A stretch of 38,333 nucleotides of DNA from an uncultured Loktanella sp. GTDB lineage: Bacteria; Pseudomonadota; Alphaproteobacteria; Rhodobacterales; Rhodobacteraceae. Each line of letters begins with the position of its first letter. Position 1 is the stretch's first letter. Of the stretch, positions 1 through 8,492 are shown piece after piece. Location: the NCBI GenBank assembly GCA_937132065.1, contig CAKZNT010000027.1, positions 1-38,333 of the forward strand. The letters are read 5' to 3'. Under the pieces are notes generated by a model that worked only from the letters and a program-made list of their open reading frames with translations, was not told the origin of the DNA and did no database searches. Position numbers and translations under genes: made by a program.

Positions 1-342
1 TTTGATGTGGGATACCTTGCCAATCTGCCCGGGTTTGTGGTCATGGCGGCAGCAGATGAGGCTGAGCTGAAGCATATGGTTTCCACAGCGGCTGCTTATG
101 ATGACGGGCCAATCGCGTTCCGCTTTCCGCGTGGTGAAGGCAAAGGGGTGGACATGCCTGAGCGCGGCATCCCGCTTGAGATCGGCAAAGGGCGGATCAT
201 CGCGAAAGGCAAGAAAGTAGCGATACTGTCCTGTGGCACCCGTCTTGCTGAGGTCGAAAAAGCGGCAGAGATGTTGGCGGCGAAAGGCATCACACCAACG
301 ATTGCGGATGCGCGATTTGGAACTGCTTGGATAAGCCGCTAG
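1..342 (+). CDS. dxs: 1-deoxy-D-xylulose-5-phosphate synthase, C-terminal fragment, 3'-truncated
   Basis: The reading frame is open from the window edge. It matches the start of the transketolase C-terminal domain of Dxs, the first enzyme of the MEP isoprenoid pathway (pyruvate + glyceraldehyde-3-phosphate to DXP). The visible signature includes [16 protein letters not shown], the FRFPRG stretch and [14 protein letters not shown]. After IADARF a Dxs normally continues with a KPLD motif and roughly 80 further residues. Here the frame instead reads GTAWISR and stops at 340-342. A DKPL-like stretch survives in another frame at about 330-341. The stop codon overlaps the stop of the convergent MATE gene. 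The loss of half of the C-terminal domain suggests a decayed or redundant copy; a second dxs elsewhere is plausible, because some Rhodobacteraceae carry two. The identity is secure; the functional state is inference. Confidence 0.85.
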   Translation, partial: FDVGYLANLPGFVVMAAADEAELKHMVSTAAAYDDGPIAFRFPRGEGKGVDMPERGIPLEIGKGRIIAKGKKVAILSCGTRLAEVEKAAEMLAAKGITPTIADARFGTAWISR

Positions 343-1682
343 GCGGCCCGCGTCCAAAACCGCCAGTTCAGCAGCACCGACGCCACCGCAAGCCCCACAA
401 CAAGCCCCAGCCAAAGCCCCACCGCACCATAGCCTGCCCAAAACGCGAGCACATAGCTGGTCGGCAAGCCGATCACCCAATAGCTGACTGTTGCCATCAG
501 CATCGGCACCGTTGTATCCTGCACCCCGCGCAATAGGCCCAAGGCCATCACCTGCGCCGCATCCACGATCTGAAAGAGCGCGGCCACAATCACCAACTGC
601 GTGCCCACAGTTAAAAGCATTGCGCGCGCAGGTTCGTCAGGGTCGATGAACAAGCTGACCAGCCATTCAGGGAAAAGGATAAAAAGCGCAGATGCGCCAA
701 ATGCAAAAAGACCCGACATCGCCATTGCCGTGATCCCGCCACGGCGCAGCGCAACCGGGTCTTTGCGGCCCAACGCGCGGCCTGCGCGCACGGTCGCCGC
801 TTGGCTAAAGCCGATATGCACCATGAATGTCAGGCTCGCCAATTGGATCGCAATCCCGTGCGCGGCCAGTTCAATCGGCCCGATCCACCCCATCATCACT
901 GCGCTGGCTGTGAACAAGCCGCCTTCGGCCAAGGACGTCAGCCCGATCGGATAGCCAAGGTGAAAGACCCGATTGAAAATCTCCCAATCGCTTTTCCACA
1001 GGTTCTTCATCAGCTGGTATTGCGGCAGCTTGTAGAGCCCATACCCCACGAGGATAATCACATTGGCGATTGTCACCAACAGGGACGCGATTGCCGCCCC
1101 TTGGATGCCCATTTCCGGAAACCCGAGGTTGCCGAAGATCAGCGCATAGTTCACCACCGCATTCATCAGCGCCGTGCCGATGGTCGCCCAAAGAATGACC
1201 ACCGTATGTTCAAGCGCTGCAAGGTAGGATTTTAGCGTCATCACAAGCAGCGCAGGCACCATCTGCCATGCCACGATCTGCAAGTAATCTTGCGCATAGG
1301 CCGCCACGATCGGGTCTTGCCCCATCGCAATCAGAATGCTCTCAGACCAGAAGAACGGCAGTGTAAAGATGAACCCGTAGATCACCGACAGCCAGATCCC
1401 CATGCGGGTAATCCGCCGCACCTGCACGTCGTCGCCCGCTTCCGCAGCTTGCGCCACCATCGGCGTGACCGCAAAAGCGAACCCTGCCCCGACGATGAAA
1501 ACCACAAAGAAAAGTGAGGTCGCGATTGTCACCGCAGCCAAGGCCGTCACGTCATACCAGCCCAGCATGATCGTATCGGTCATATGGATCGCAAACTGCG
1601 CCATGTTCGACGCAATGAGCGGCAGCCCCAGCTTGAGGATCGCGCGACTGTGGTCGCTATATGATTGTAATTCAATGTTCAT
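339..1682 (-). CDS. MATE family efflux transporter
   Basis: This 447-residue, strongly hydrophobic protein has about twelve predicted membrane segments arranged as two similar halves. The first segment reads [19 protein letters not shown], which is typical of MatE proteins of the NorM/DinF class. Members export cationic drugs or metabolites in exchange for Na+ or H+ across the inner membrane. The length is normal for the family. The start at 1682 is the first ATG of the frame and lies just upstream of the divergent DUF2461 gene. The stop overlaps the stop of the truncated dxs on the other strand. The substrate cannot be read from the sequence. Confidence 0.9.
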   Translation of the reverse strand: MNIELQSYSDHSRAILKLGLPLIASNMAQFAIHMTDTIMLGWYDVTALAAVTIATSLFFVVFIVGAGFAFAVTPMVAQAAEAGDDVQVRRITRMGIWLSVIYGFIFTLPFFWSESILIAMGQDPIVAAYAQDYLQIVAWQMVPALLVMTLKSYLAALEHTVVILWATIGTALMNAVVNYALIFGNLGFPEMGIQGAAIASLLVTIANVIILVGYGLYKLPQYQLMKNLWKSDWEIFNRVFHLGYPIGLTSLAEGGLFTASAVMMGWIGPIELAAHGIAIQLASLTFMVHIGFSQAATVRAGRALGRKDPVALRRGGITAMAMSGLFAFGASALFILFPEWLVSLFIDPDEPARAMLLTVGTQLVIVAALFQIVDAAQVMALGLLRGVQDTTVPMLMATVSYWVIGLPTSYVLAFWAGYGAVGLWLGLVVGLAVASVLLNWRFWTRAA

Positions 1683-1735
1683 CCTGACAGGCTTAGGCTG
1701 GATAATCTGTTTCGTCCAGTCTTAGGAGACCGTTC

Positions 1736-2377
1736 ATGTCTGCCAGTTTGATCACGACCGCCCAGCAGTTTTACACTGCCCTCGCGGCAAACAATTCGCG
1801 CGACTGGTGGGGCGAACATCGTGGCGTCTATGATGATGACATCAAGCCTGCCGCCTTGGCGTTGATTGATGACATGGCCGCCCCGTTAGCCGAAATCACG
1901 GGCGCCCCCGTCAAAGGCAAGCTGTTTCGCCCGCATCGCGATGTCCGTTTCTCCAAGGACAAAACCCCCTATAACACCCATGTGCATATGATGTGGCAGA
2001 TGGAAGCCGAGGTTGCGGACGCTCCTGTCTTTTTCTTCGGGATTGGCACGGATAGCGTCACGGCGGGTGCAGGCCGCATGGGATTTGACAAGCCAACCCT
2101 TGAGAATTGGCGCAAGTTTGTTGATCTGGATACCCAGCGTGTGCTGGATATCGTGGCCCGTCTGACTGCCAAGGGGTTTGCATTGCGTGAACCGGCTCTT
2201 AAGCGCGTGCCAAGCGGGTATGCCTCTGATCATCCTGCTGGTGATCTGTTGCGGATGAAGGGCTGTGTTGCCAGCAAGGATATTGGCCAGCCTGACGATA
2301 TTGTTGCCAGCTTGGGGGCCGTCTTTGGTGACCTGATGGCGTTGAACGCCCTGCTGTTGCAGGTTGCCGAAGCCTAG
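1736..2377 (+). CDS. DUF2461 domain protein
   Basis: This 213-residue soluble protein fits the DUF2461 (TIGR02453) family. The signs are an N-terminal FYTALAANNSRDWW segment, the central LFRPHRDVRFSKDKTPY motif (about residues 62-78) and a PVFFFGIG strand. The biochemical role of this family is not established. A TAGGAG ribosome site lies 7 bases before the ATG. The gene stands alone between the divergent MATE gene and parE and shows no sign of a membrane segment or a signal peptide. Confidence 0.85.
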   Translation: MSASLITTAQQFYTALAANNSRDWWGEHRGVYDDDIKPAALALIDDMAAPLAEITGAPVKGKLFRPHRDVRFSKDKTPYNTHVHMMWQMEAEVADAPVFFFGIGTDSVTAGAGRMGFDKPTLENWRKFVDLDTQRVLDIVARLTAKGFALREPALKRVPSGYASDHPAGDLLRMKGCVASKDIGQPDDIVASLGAVFGDLMALNALLLQVAEA

Positions 2378-2463
2378 ATCGCGCGGGCGTTGCCGCTTCC
2401 CCCTTTCGCACCATCGCTTGCCCTGCCATAATGCGCGAAACATCAAGAAAATGAGCAGCACAT

Positions 2464-4422
2464 ATGGCAAACGACCTTTTGTCCACCGCAGGCCCCGACG
2501 ACTACAATGCCTCTTCGATCGAGGTCTTGGAGGATATGGAGCACGTCCGCCTGCGCCCTGGCATGTATATCGGCGGCAAAGACGAGCGCGCGCTGCATCA
2601 TATGGTGGCGGAGATCGTTGATAACTCGATGGACGAAGCGGTTGCAGGTCACGCCAGCTGGATCGAGATCGAGCTGCACGCCAATGGCCATTGCACGGTG
2701 CGCGATAACGGGCGTGGTATTCCGACCGATCCGCATCCCAAGCAGCCTGACAAATCCGCCCTCGAGATCATTTTCTGCACGCTGAATGCGGGCGGCAAGT
2801 TTTCGGGGGATAGCTACCAGACCTCTGGCGGTTTGCACGGTGTTGGCTCGTCGGTGGTGAATGCCCTGTCAGACCATTTGCGCGTCGAAGTCGCCCGCAA
2901 CAAAGAACTGTTCATGATGGAGTTTTCCAAGGGTGTGCCCCAAGCCCCCTTGGCCAAGATCGGCGCAGCCCCCAACAGGCGCGGCACGGCGGTGACGTTC
3001 CACCCCGACCCCGAAATTTTTGGCAAGTTGACGCTCAAGCCTGCGACACTGTTCAAGATGGCCCGCTCTAAGGCCTATCTGTTCTCGGGCGTCGAAATCC
3101 GCTGGAAAACCGAGATCAACGACGAGACTACGCCGCTGGCTGCAACCTTCAAGTTTCCGGGCGGTTTGGCGGATTATCTGAACGAGACCCTTGGCAAGTC
3201 CACGGTCTATTCCGACAAACCGTTTGCGGGCACGGTCTCGTTTCAGGACAAGTTCCAAGTGCCCGGCAAGGTCGAGTGGGCGATCAACTGGACCCCTGCC
3301 CGCGACGGGTTCATCCAGTCGTATTGTAACACGGTTCCGACGCCTGAAGGCGGCACGCATGAGACAGGGTTCTGGTCCGCGATCCTTAAGGGGATCAAGG
3401 CCTACGGCGAGCGCGTCAACAACAAGAAATCAGCGCAGATCACCCGCGAGGATTTGACCACAGGCGGCTGTGCCTTGGTGTCGTGCTTTATCCGCGAGCC
3501 CGAATTTGTGGGCCAGACCAAGGACCGCTTGGCCACCACGGATGCGCAACGCATGGTCGATCTGGCGGTGCGCGACCACTTTGACAACTGGCTGGCGGCG
3601 GATACCAAGGCGGCTGGCGCGATTTTGGATTTCCTTGTGCTGCGGGTGGAAGAACGCCTGCGCCGCAAGATGGAAAAAGAAACCGCGCGCAAGACCGCAA
3701 CCAAGAAGCTGCGCCTGCCCGGTAAGCTGACCGATTGCTCGTCAAAAGACCGCGCGGGGACCGAGTTGTTTATCGTGGAGGGCGACAGTGCGGGTGGCTC
3801 TGGCAAGGGCGCGCGCAACCGTGTGAACCAAGCTCTGCTGCCGCTGAAGGGCAAGATTTTGAACGTGCTTGGCGCCGCCTCTGGCAAGATCAACACCAAC
3901 GCGGAAATCAATGACCTGTGCGAGGCGCTTGGCGTTGGGATGGGCACGAAGTTTAACGTCGATGACCTGCGGTATGAAAAGATCATCATCATGACCGATG
4001 CGGATGTTGACGGGGCGCATATTGCCGCGCTTTTGATGACCTTCTTTTTCACGCAGATGCGCCCGCTGATCGACAACGGGCATCTCTATCTGGCCTGTCC
4101 GCCGCTTTACCGCCTCACGCAAGGGGCCAAGCGGCTTTACGTGACCGATGACGCCGAAAAGGACGCGGTGCTTGCCAAGGGATTGGGCGGTAAGGGAAAA
4201 ATCGACGTGCAACGCTTTAAGGGCTTGGGCGAGATGGACGCAAAAGACCTGAAAGAAACGACAATGGACCCGACAACCCGCAAACTCATCCGCGTGACAG
4301 TGCACGACGCCGAACCGGGCGACACGGCGGATTTGGTGGAGCGGCTGATGGGGAAGAAGCCCGAGTTACGGTATCAGTATATTCAGGAGAATGCGCAGTT
4401 TGTTGAGGAGCTGGATGTTTGA
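2464..4422 (+). CDS. parE: DNA topoisomerase IV subunit B (ParE)
   Basis: This 652-residue protein is the ATPase subunit of topoisomerase IV, which together with ParC unlinks daughter chromosomes. The GHKL ATPase domain is complete: E50 and N54 in the EIVDNSMDEA motif, DNGRGIP at 81-87, and GGLHGVGSSVVNALS at about 122-136. The transducer domain follows. The TOPRIM domain shows EGDSAGG with the catalytic glutamate near 439 and the DADVDG metal site at about 512-517. The C-terminal RFKGLGEM motif is present. I call it ParE rather than GyrB because of the length of about 650 residues and the lack of the GyrB insert. The last bases overlap the TTG start of the next gene. Confidence 0.95.
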   Translation: MANDLLSTAGPDDYNASSIEVLEDMEHVRLRPGMYIGGKDERALHHMVAEIVDNSMDEAVAGHASWIEIELHANGHCTVRDNGRGIPTDPHPKQPDKSALEIIFCTLNAGGKFSGDSYQTSGGLHGVGSSVVNALSDHLRVEVARNKELFMMEFSKGVPQAPLAKIGAAPNRRGTAVTFHPDPEIFGKLTLKPATLFKMARSKAYLFSGVEIRWKTEINDETTPLAATFKFPGGLADYLNETLGKSTVYSDKPFAGTVSFQDKFQVPGKVEWAINWTPARDGFIQSYCNTVPTPEGGTHETGFWSAILKGIKAYGERVNNKKSAQITREDLTTGGCALVSCFIREPEFVGQTKDRLATTDAQRMVDLAVRDHFDNWLAADTKAAGAILDFLVLRVEERLRRKMEKETARKTATKKLRLPGKLTDCSSKDRAGTELFIVEGDSAGGSGKGARNRVNQALLPLKGKILNVLGAASGKINTNAEINDLCEALGVGMGTKFNVDDLRYEKIIIMTDADVDGAHIAALLMTFFFTQMRPLIDNGHLYLACPPLYRLTQGAKRLYVTDDAEKDAVLAKGLGGKGKIDVQRFKGLGEMDAKDLKETTMDPTTRKLIRVTVHDAEPGDTADLVERLMGKKPELRYQYIQENAQFVEELDV

Positions 4423-5090
4423 AGAAAGGGTGGGTTTCGAAACTTGACACTTTGGTTGAAAATCTACGGGTTGATACAATCGCAAGCACTTATGAACTCG
4501 GCTTTTTAGAAGGTACTATTGCTAACAAGGTTGTAGGAGAAAAGATTTATGGCTCGTTTAGCGGACATGCCGCTGACGTCGCCATTAGAGCAGTTGTATC
4601 GAAGACTGCCCTATATATCTGTCGAACACTGGAGGGAAACGGAGATTCAATTTCTGTATTTCTTGATTCCGCTCGCGAACGCTCAGAGTTTATTTTTGAA
4701 AAACGAAAACTTTCCCGGCCTGACCTTCCTGATGGGTTCATCGAAAAGAGCGAAATAGAAAAAAGCCTAATTGATTTGGAAGCGGCTCTGATCGCGGTAA
4801 CTTCTCAATACCCCTACAAATGGCTACGAGTTCACAGGGACGAACGCTTGGGGCATTCAATGAGATTAAGAAGCGGCTCCCGAAGGAAATTATTAGGAGA
4901 AGAATTACCCGAAGACGAAGTCACCTATGACCAACTTCTCGAGCTAGGAAATGAAACTGCGCGGCTTGCAATGGAGGCCGTTCGAATTTGGACTTTTGGT
5001 CTGACGTCGCCGCGCGATCGAACGCGTATTGTGAGAGATCAAACCCAAAAATTCTGGGAATTATTACCTGTACTGAAAGACGTCGAGTAG
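4419..5090 (+). CDS. HEPN-like protein, AbiU2-type (tentative)
   Basis: This 223-residue protein is not securely recognised. Residues 140-146 (RDERLGH) give an R-x5-H pattern, followed by a long helical segment (about 168-190). This resembles HEPN_AbiU2 proteins, where an RDK-x-x-AH-like motif is the RNase centre. HEPN proteins act in abortive infection and toxin-antitoxin systems, but no antitoxin or second defence gene is visible. The only workable start is a TTG inside the parE stop (TTGA), with GAGGAG 8 bases upstream, so translation is likely coupled to parE. Hand counting gives about 38% G+C over 4441-4560 against about 60% in a parE line. Arginine codons AGA and CGA are common here. 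Both facts point to horizontal gain. A structural non-enzymatic HEPN role is equally open. Confidence 0.45.
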   Translation: MKKGWVSKLDTLVENLRVDTIASTYELGFLEGTIANKVVGEKIYGSFSGHAADVAIRAVVSKTALYICRTLEGNGDSISVFLDSARERSEFIFEKRKLSRPDLPDGFIEKSEIEKSLIDLEAALIAVTSQYPYKWLRVHRDERLGHSMRLRSGSRRKLLGEELPEDEVTYDQLLELGNETARLAMEAVRIWTFGLTSPRDRTRIVRDQTQKFWELLPVLKDVE

Positions 5091-5165
5091 CTCCACGGGG
5101 CACACGTTTAGGCGCACCGTATTTGGCTTAAGAGAAGTTTGCGCGATAAATGCGCCCTCCACGAC

Positions 5166-5555
5166 TTACTCCTGCACACTCTCCAGATACTCGGTCAGCG
5201 CGAGCAATTCGCTTGGCACGGGTGTCCCTAGCCCGTCTTTCTCCACGATCACCGTGTCGCCCATGCCGCCTGCGCCGAACTCTGGCATTGCGCCCGAGAA
5301 GTGCGGCGCGCGCGACAGGCCGTCGATTGTCGACATCACGTAGTCGGTGGGGAATGTGCCGTTGTAGCGCTGTGTCAGCGTGGTCAGGTCGGGCGGCATT
5401 TTGATCAAGACATTCGCCATTTCGCCCGTCCCTTTGGCGTCAAAGCCGTGGCAGGACGCGCAGTTATCCATGAAGGCCCGCTGCCCGTTATCTTGCGCAG
5501 GCACGTCGATACAAGCGCCGAGGGCAAGGGCGGCGATGATGCTAAGTTTCTTCAT
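5166..5555 (-). CDS. c-type cytochrome, lipoprotein-anchored
   Basis: This 129-residue class I cytochrome c carries a haem-binding CASCH at 32-36 and a probable axial methionine at M90 (GAMPEF). The N-terminus MKKLSIIAALALGAC is a lipoprotein signal with the modified cysteine at C15. The protein should therefore be tethered to the membrane on the periplasmic side and carry electrons there. GGAGG lies 8 bases before the ATG. The gene is monocistronic between the HEPN-like gene (convergent, 75-base gap) and the DUF3047 gene. The electron donor and acceptor cannot be inferred. Confidence 0.85.
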   Translation of the reverse strand: MKKLSIIAALALGACIDVPAQDNGQRAFMDNCASCHGFDAKGTGEMANVLIKMPPDLTTLTQRYNGTFPTDYVMSTIDGLSRAPHFSGAMPEFGAGGMGDTVIVEKDGLGTPVPSELLALTEYLESVQE

Positions 5556-5627
5556 GGGGGTGTCCTCCGCTTCATGATTTATTCACGATAGCGGAGGTAG
5601 CATGGTTACGTCATGACCTAAATCAAC

Positions 5628-6269
5628 TTAATTGAGGGAGAGATTGCCAATCGCCGCCTGGATCACGCTAGATGTGTCGTCGCTGTCGCCAGAAACGGCC
5701 AGCCCGATCAGCGCGCCCTTTTGCCCGCCAAATGCCCGCGCATAATCAGCCGAGAGGTTCACGCGCTCGGATGCGTTTCCTGTGCCTGCTTGACGTAGCG
5801 GGATCGTGACCCCTGTGCCGCTTTTGCCGTAGGGTGACGGGATCACGGAGCCGACCCGATTGTTGCCGCCCCATGCATATTGAATGACCCGCACATCCGA
5901 CCGCCCGAGCAATGAGCGAATGCCCGCCCCCGCCAGCGAAGGGGCCACGTCTGCGGGCACAAACACGAAGTAAAGCGAGATATTACGGTCATCGCCGCCC
6001 TTGCGCGACAGGTCCGTGGCGGGAACCGATTGGCCAACTGTCCAGTTCCATGAGGCGCCGTTTGCCCCCCAGTCGCCCTGCCCGACCCGTGACCATGCGA
6101 TGCTGACAGAACCGTTGGATGTCATCTGCAAGGTATTGCCGAACGAATAGTCGTTTGAGGAAAACAGGGATAGCTTTTGCTCGCTCCAGCCAGAGGCGAA
6201 GCTAACCGGCCCTGCATGTGCAGTTGCGGCGGTCAAAGCGAGGGTGGTGGCGAGAACGATGCGCTTCAT
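5628..6269 (-). CDS. DUF3047 domain secreted protein
   Basis: This 213-residue protein starts MKRIVLATTLALTAATAHA, a Sec signal peptide cleaved after about residue 19. The body carries features of DUF3047: an early GWSEQ segment, a WSRVGQGDWGAN stretch, SWNWTVG followed by a KGGDD pair and a YFVFVP strand. The function of this periplasmic family is unknown. The start at 6269 is supported by AAGGA 8 bases upstream. The open frame continues far 5' of this point, but that extension is antisense to nothing useful and overlaps the next gene, so it is not used. A 9-base tandem repeat lies 55-72 bases upstream. Confidence 0.72.
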   Translation of the reverse strand: MKRIVLATTLALTAATAHAGPVSFASGWSEQKLSLFSSNDYSFGNTLQMTSNGSVSIAWSRVGQGDWGANGASWNWTVGQSVPATDLSRKGGDDRNISLYFVFVPADVAPSLAGAGIRSLLGRSDVRVIQYAWGGNNRVGSVIPSPYGKSGTGVTIPLRQAGTGNASERVNLSADYARAFGGQKGALIGLAVSGDSDDTSSVIQAAIGNLSLN

Positions 6270-6323
6270 CAGAGAATTCCTTGTGATCAATTTGCTTGTC
6301 TCAAAGGTATCGCAATTGTCGCT

Positions 6324-6341
6324 GCATCGCATGCATCGCAT
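6324..6341. repeat. Tandem 9-base repeat upstream of the DUF3047 gene
   Basis: GCATCGCAT occurs twice with no gap between the copies. It lies in the 91-base space between the lipoprotein gene and the DUF3047 start. The junction forms a GCATGC palindrome. It could be an operator or a neutral duplication. Confidence 0.55.
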
Positions 6342-6360
6342 GACAGGCCTCACAGGATTG

Positions 6361-6828
6361 TCAGATCGTCGTGAGGGGCGCGCGCAACTTGCGCGGGCAA
6401 ATGCGAATTTCGGGATCAAGCGCCTGATACTCTTGCGCGGAAATCCAATGCATGTCGGTGGGCGCGATATGCTGCCACTCTGCCAGATATTTCTGCTTGG
6501 CCGCCCCGCGCAGATAGGCAGCCATCTGCCTGTTCCCGATAAGGCCCATGTTGATGTTGGACCCATGAAAGCCGATGCGAATGCCCCGACCGATACAGGC
6601 GTTCGGGAGTGTCGTGAAAATGACGCAAGCCGACGCGCAGTAGCCTCTGATCTGGATTTCGCCGCCCCAGCGCAGAAAATCGGCGCGATCTGCCTCGGCG
6701 CTAATGAGCTGCCCACCGCCGTCACGCCGTATAACATAGGGTTCGGACGTGGGCGCGGGCCGTCGATCGGTGCAACCAGTCGCCAGCACCGCCAAAAGGA
6801 ACGCACAGATGCCCATGTGTCGTTTCAT
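6361..6828 (-). CDS. Small lipoprotein with a COG3904-like CxSAC motif
   Basis: This 155-residue protein has an N-terminal lipoprotein signal ending LATGC (C19). The central region reads GGEIQIRGYCASACVIF at about 55-71, followed by a RIGFHGS segment. A GxCxSAC motif followed by a GFHG segment occurs in periplasmic COG3904 proteins, which are distantly ClpP-like, and a serine sits in the motif here. Whether it is a peptidase is unproven. The gene follows the Ldh-family gene with a gap of 6 bases on the same strand, so it is probably the last gene of the lolE-lolD-ldh operon. Confidence 0.6.
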   Translation of the reverse strand: MKRHMGICAFLLAVLATGCTDRRPAPTSEPYVIRRDGGGQLISAEADRADFLRWGGEIQIRGYCASACVIFTTLPNACIGRGIRIGFHGSNINMGLIGNRQMAAYLRGAAKQKYLAEWQHIAPTDMHWISAQEYQALDPEIRICPRKLRAPLTTI

Positions 6829-6834
6829 GCCGTG

Positions 6835-7812
6835 TTAAGCGCCCGCGAGCGTCTCGACTTGCGCCCAAAGCGCATCAGGCACGTCGATGGTGCCCATCGC
6901 CGTCCGATTTGCTCCGGGGATACGCGCGCCGTCCTGTTCGGCCACGGCCATCGCAACGCGCGCAAACCGGTCATCAAACCCATCGCCGTAGGTTGTCGGA
7001 TCAATCAAAAGATAGAATTGCCCAAGCCCGTGCGGCGGCCCGTCAGGCAGCTTGAGCCCCTTCACATCAAGGGAGTTCACGGATCCAGTCATCCCTGCGG
7101 CCAGCAATTCAACCATCAGGCCAAAGCCCCAGCCCTTGTAACCGCCAGCACTCACGAGCGCCCCTTTGAGGGCGGCGTCGGGATCTGTCGTCGGCTCGCC
7201 TTGGGGATCAACAGCCCAACCAAGTGGAATTTGCTGCCCCGCAGCCTTGGCCATCGTAATCTTGCCAAGGGCCACTGCCGACGTCGAGAAATCGAAGTGA
7301 AGGCGCGGCCCGTTTTCGCCCGGCACGGTCATGGCGATTGGATTGGTCCCGATCACTGCCTTGTTGCCACCTGGCGGCGCAACCACGGGTGACGCATTTG
7401 TCATGCCAATCGCGATCAAACCCTGCGCCGCGATCTGTTCGGTGAAAAAGCCCAAAGAGGTGCAGGTATGCGCGTTCGCGACAGCATAACTTGCGATCCC
7501 GTTGTCCCGCGCGGTTGCCACGGCGTCAGCCAGCCCTGCGGCAAAGGCAGGTTGGGCGAAGCCGAAATTCGCATCGACTTTTACCGCGCCCGAACGCGGC
7601 TTGCTCACGGTTGGCGCAACCGTGCCAGACACCCGCCCAGAGGTAAGCTGCAAGCAATAGCTTTCGAGGTAATACAGCCCGCAGATCACATTCCCCAGCG
7701 CCTCGGCCCGCGCAACCGCTGCGGCCACATGTCCAGCTTGCAGGTCTGCTGCACCATGTTTGATCAGTGCGCTTTTGCTTTTTGCTTCAATCTCTTGGAC
7801 GGAAATTTTCAT
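6835..7812 (-). CDS. Ldh family NAD(P)-dependent oxidoreductase (malate/L-lactate dehydrogenase type 2)
   Basis: This 325-residue protein belongs to the LDH2/MDH2 fold. Members reduce 2-oxo acids, ureidoglycolate or cyclic imino acids with NAD(P)H. The visible marks are ANAHTCTSLGFFTEQIA, the GGNKAVIGTNPIAMTVPG nucleotide-binding region and the GYKGWGFGLMVELLAAG segment near the C-terminus. The length is typical, though a little short. The ATG overlaps the lolD stop (ATGA), so it is translated with the lipoprotein-export operon. The substrate is not readable from the sequence; a lactate or malate label would be a guess. Confidence 0.85.
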   Translation of the reverse strand: MKISVQEIEAKSKSALIKHGAADLQAGHVAAAVARAEALGNVICGLYYLESYCLQLTSGRVSGTVAPTVSKPRSGAVKVDANFGFAQPAFAAGLADAVATARDNGIASYAVANAHTCTSLGFFTEQIAAQGLIAIGMTNASPVVAPPGGNKAVIGTNPIAMTVPGENGPRLHFDFSTSAVALGKITMAKAAGQQIPLGWAVDPQGEPTTDPDAALKGALVSAGGYKGWGFGLMVELLAAGMTGSVNSLDVKGLKLPDGPPHGLGQFYLLIDPTTYGDGFDDRFARVAMAVAEQDGARIPGANRTAMGTIDVPDALWAQVETLAGA

Positions 7813-8492
7813 AGTGTTTCAAGCTTTCCTGACGTGAGGCGCACCATGCGGTCCATCCGCGCGGCGAGCTCTAGATTATGGGTCGCGATGACTGCTGACA
7901 GGCCAGTGCCGCGCACAAGCTCCATCAGCGCATCAAACACCCGATCCGAGGTGTCAGGATCTAGGTTGCCAGTCGGTTCGTCCGCAAGCAAGAGCGTTGG
8001 CGCATTTGCGAGCGCACGGCAGAACGCCACCCGCTGTTGCTCTCCGCCTGACAAGGCCGCAGGACGATGCGCACCCCGATCCGCGATCCCGACCCGAGTT
8101 AACAACTCGACCGCACGCTTGTTGGCGTCAGCTTCGCTTGCGCCGTTCGCCAGCTGCGGCAGCACGATGTTCTCAAGCGCGCTAAATTCGGGCAGCAAGT
8201 GGTGGAATTGATAGATAAACCCGACCTCGTCGCGCCGCACCGCCGTGCGTTTACGGTCCGACAGTGTCGTCATGTCCCGCCCCGAGATTTCGACCGTTCC
8301 CTGATCTGGCGTATCGAGCAGCCCTGCAATGTGCAGTAATGTCGACTTGCCCGCACCAGATGGCGCAACCAAGGCGACAACTTCCCCTTTCTCAACGGCG
8401 AGGTCGATCCCTTGCAGAACCGCCACCTCGTTTGGCTTTCCTGTGTTGTAGGTCTTGGTGATCCCTTGAACGTGCAGTGACAGTTTATTCAT
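7809..8492 (-). CDS. lolD: Lipoprotein-releasing ABC transporter ATP-binding protein LolD
   Basis: This 227-residue ATPase powers release of outer-membrane lipoproteins from the inner membrane to LolA. The Walker A is APSGAGKST (43-51), where alanine replaces the usual first glycine. The signature is LSGGEQQ (147-153), the Walker B is LLLADEPTGNLD (168-178), and the H-loop is in IATHN. The start overlaps the lolE stop by 8 bases and the stop overlaps the Ldh-family start, so the three genes form a tight operon. MacB- and FtsE-type ATPases are similar, but the neighbouring LolE permease decides the call. Confidence 0.92.
   Translation of the reverse strand: MNKLSLHVQGITKTYNTGKPNEVAVLQGIDLAVEKGEVVALVAPSGAGKSTLLHIAGLLDTPDQGTVEISGRDMTTLSDRKRTAVRRDEVGFIYQFHHLLPEFSALENIVLPQLANGASEADANKRAVELLTRVGIADRGAHRPAALSGGEQQRVAFCRALANAPTLLLADEPTGNLDPDTSDRVFDALMELVRGTGLSAVIATHNLELAARMDRMVRLTSGKLETL

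Noticed and set aside
6270..6806. 5' extension of the DUF3047 frame
   Set aside because: It overlaps the lipoprotein gene in another frame, and a signal peptide with a ribosome site marks the start at 6269.
6244..7392. 382-residue plus-strand frame opposite the lipoprotein and Ldh genes
   Set aside because: It is antisense to three well-supported genes and its protein matches nothing.
8340..8370. LolD Walker A beginning with alanine instead of glycine
   Set aside because: The rest of the loop (SGAGKST) is intact and, as far as I recall, this variant is common in related LolD proteins.
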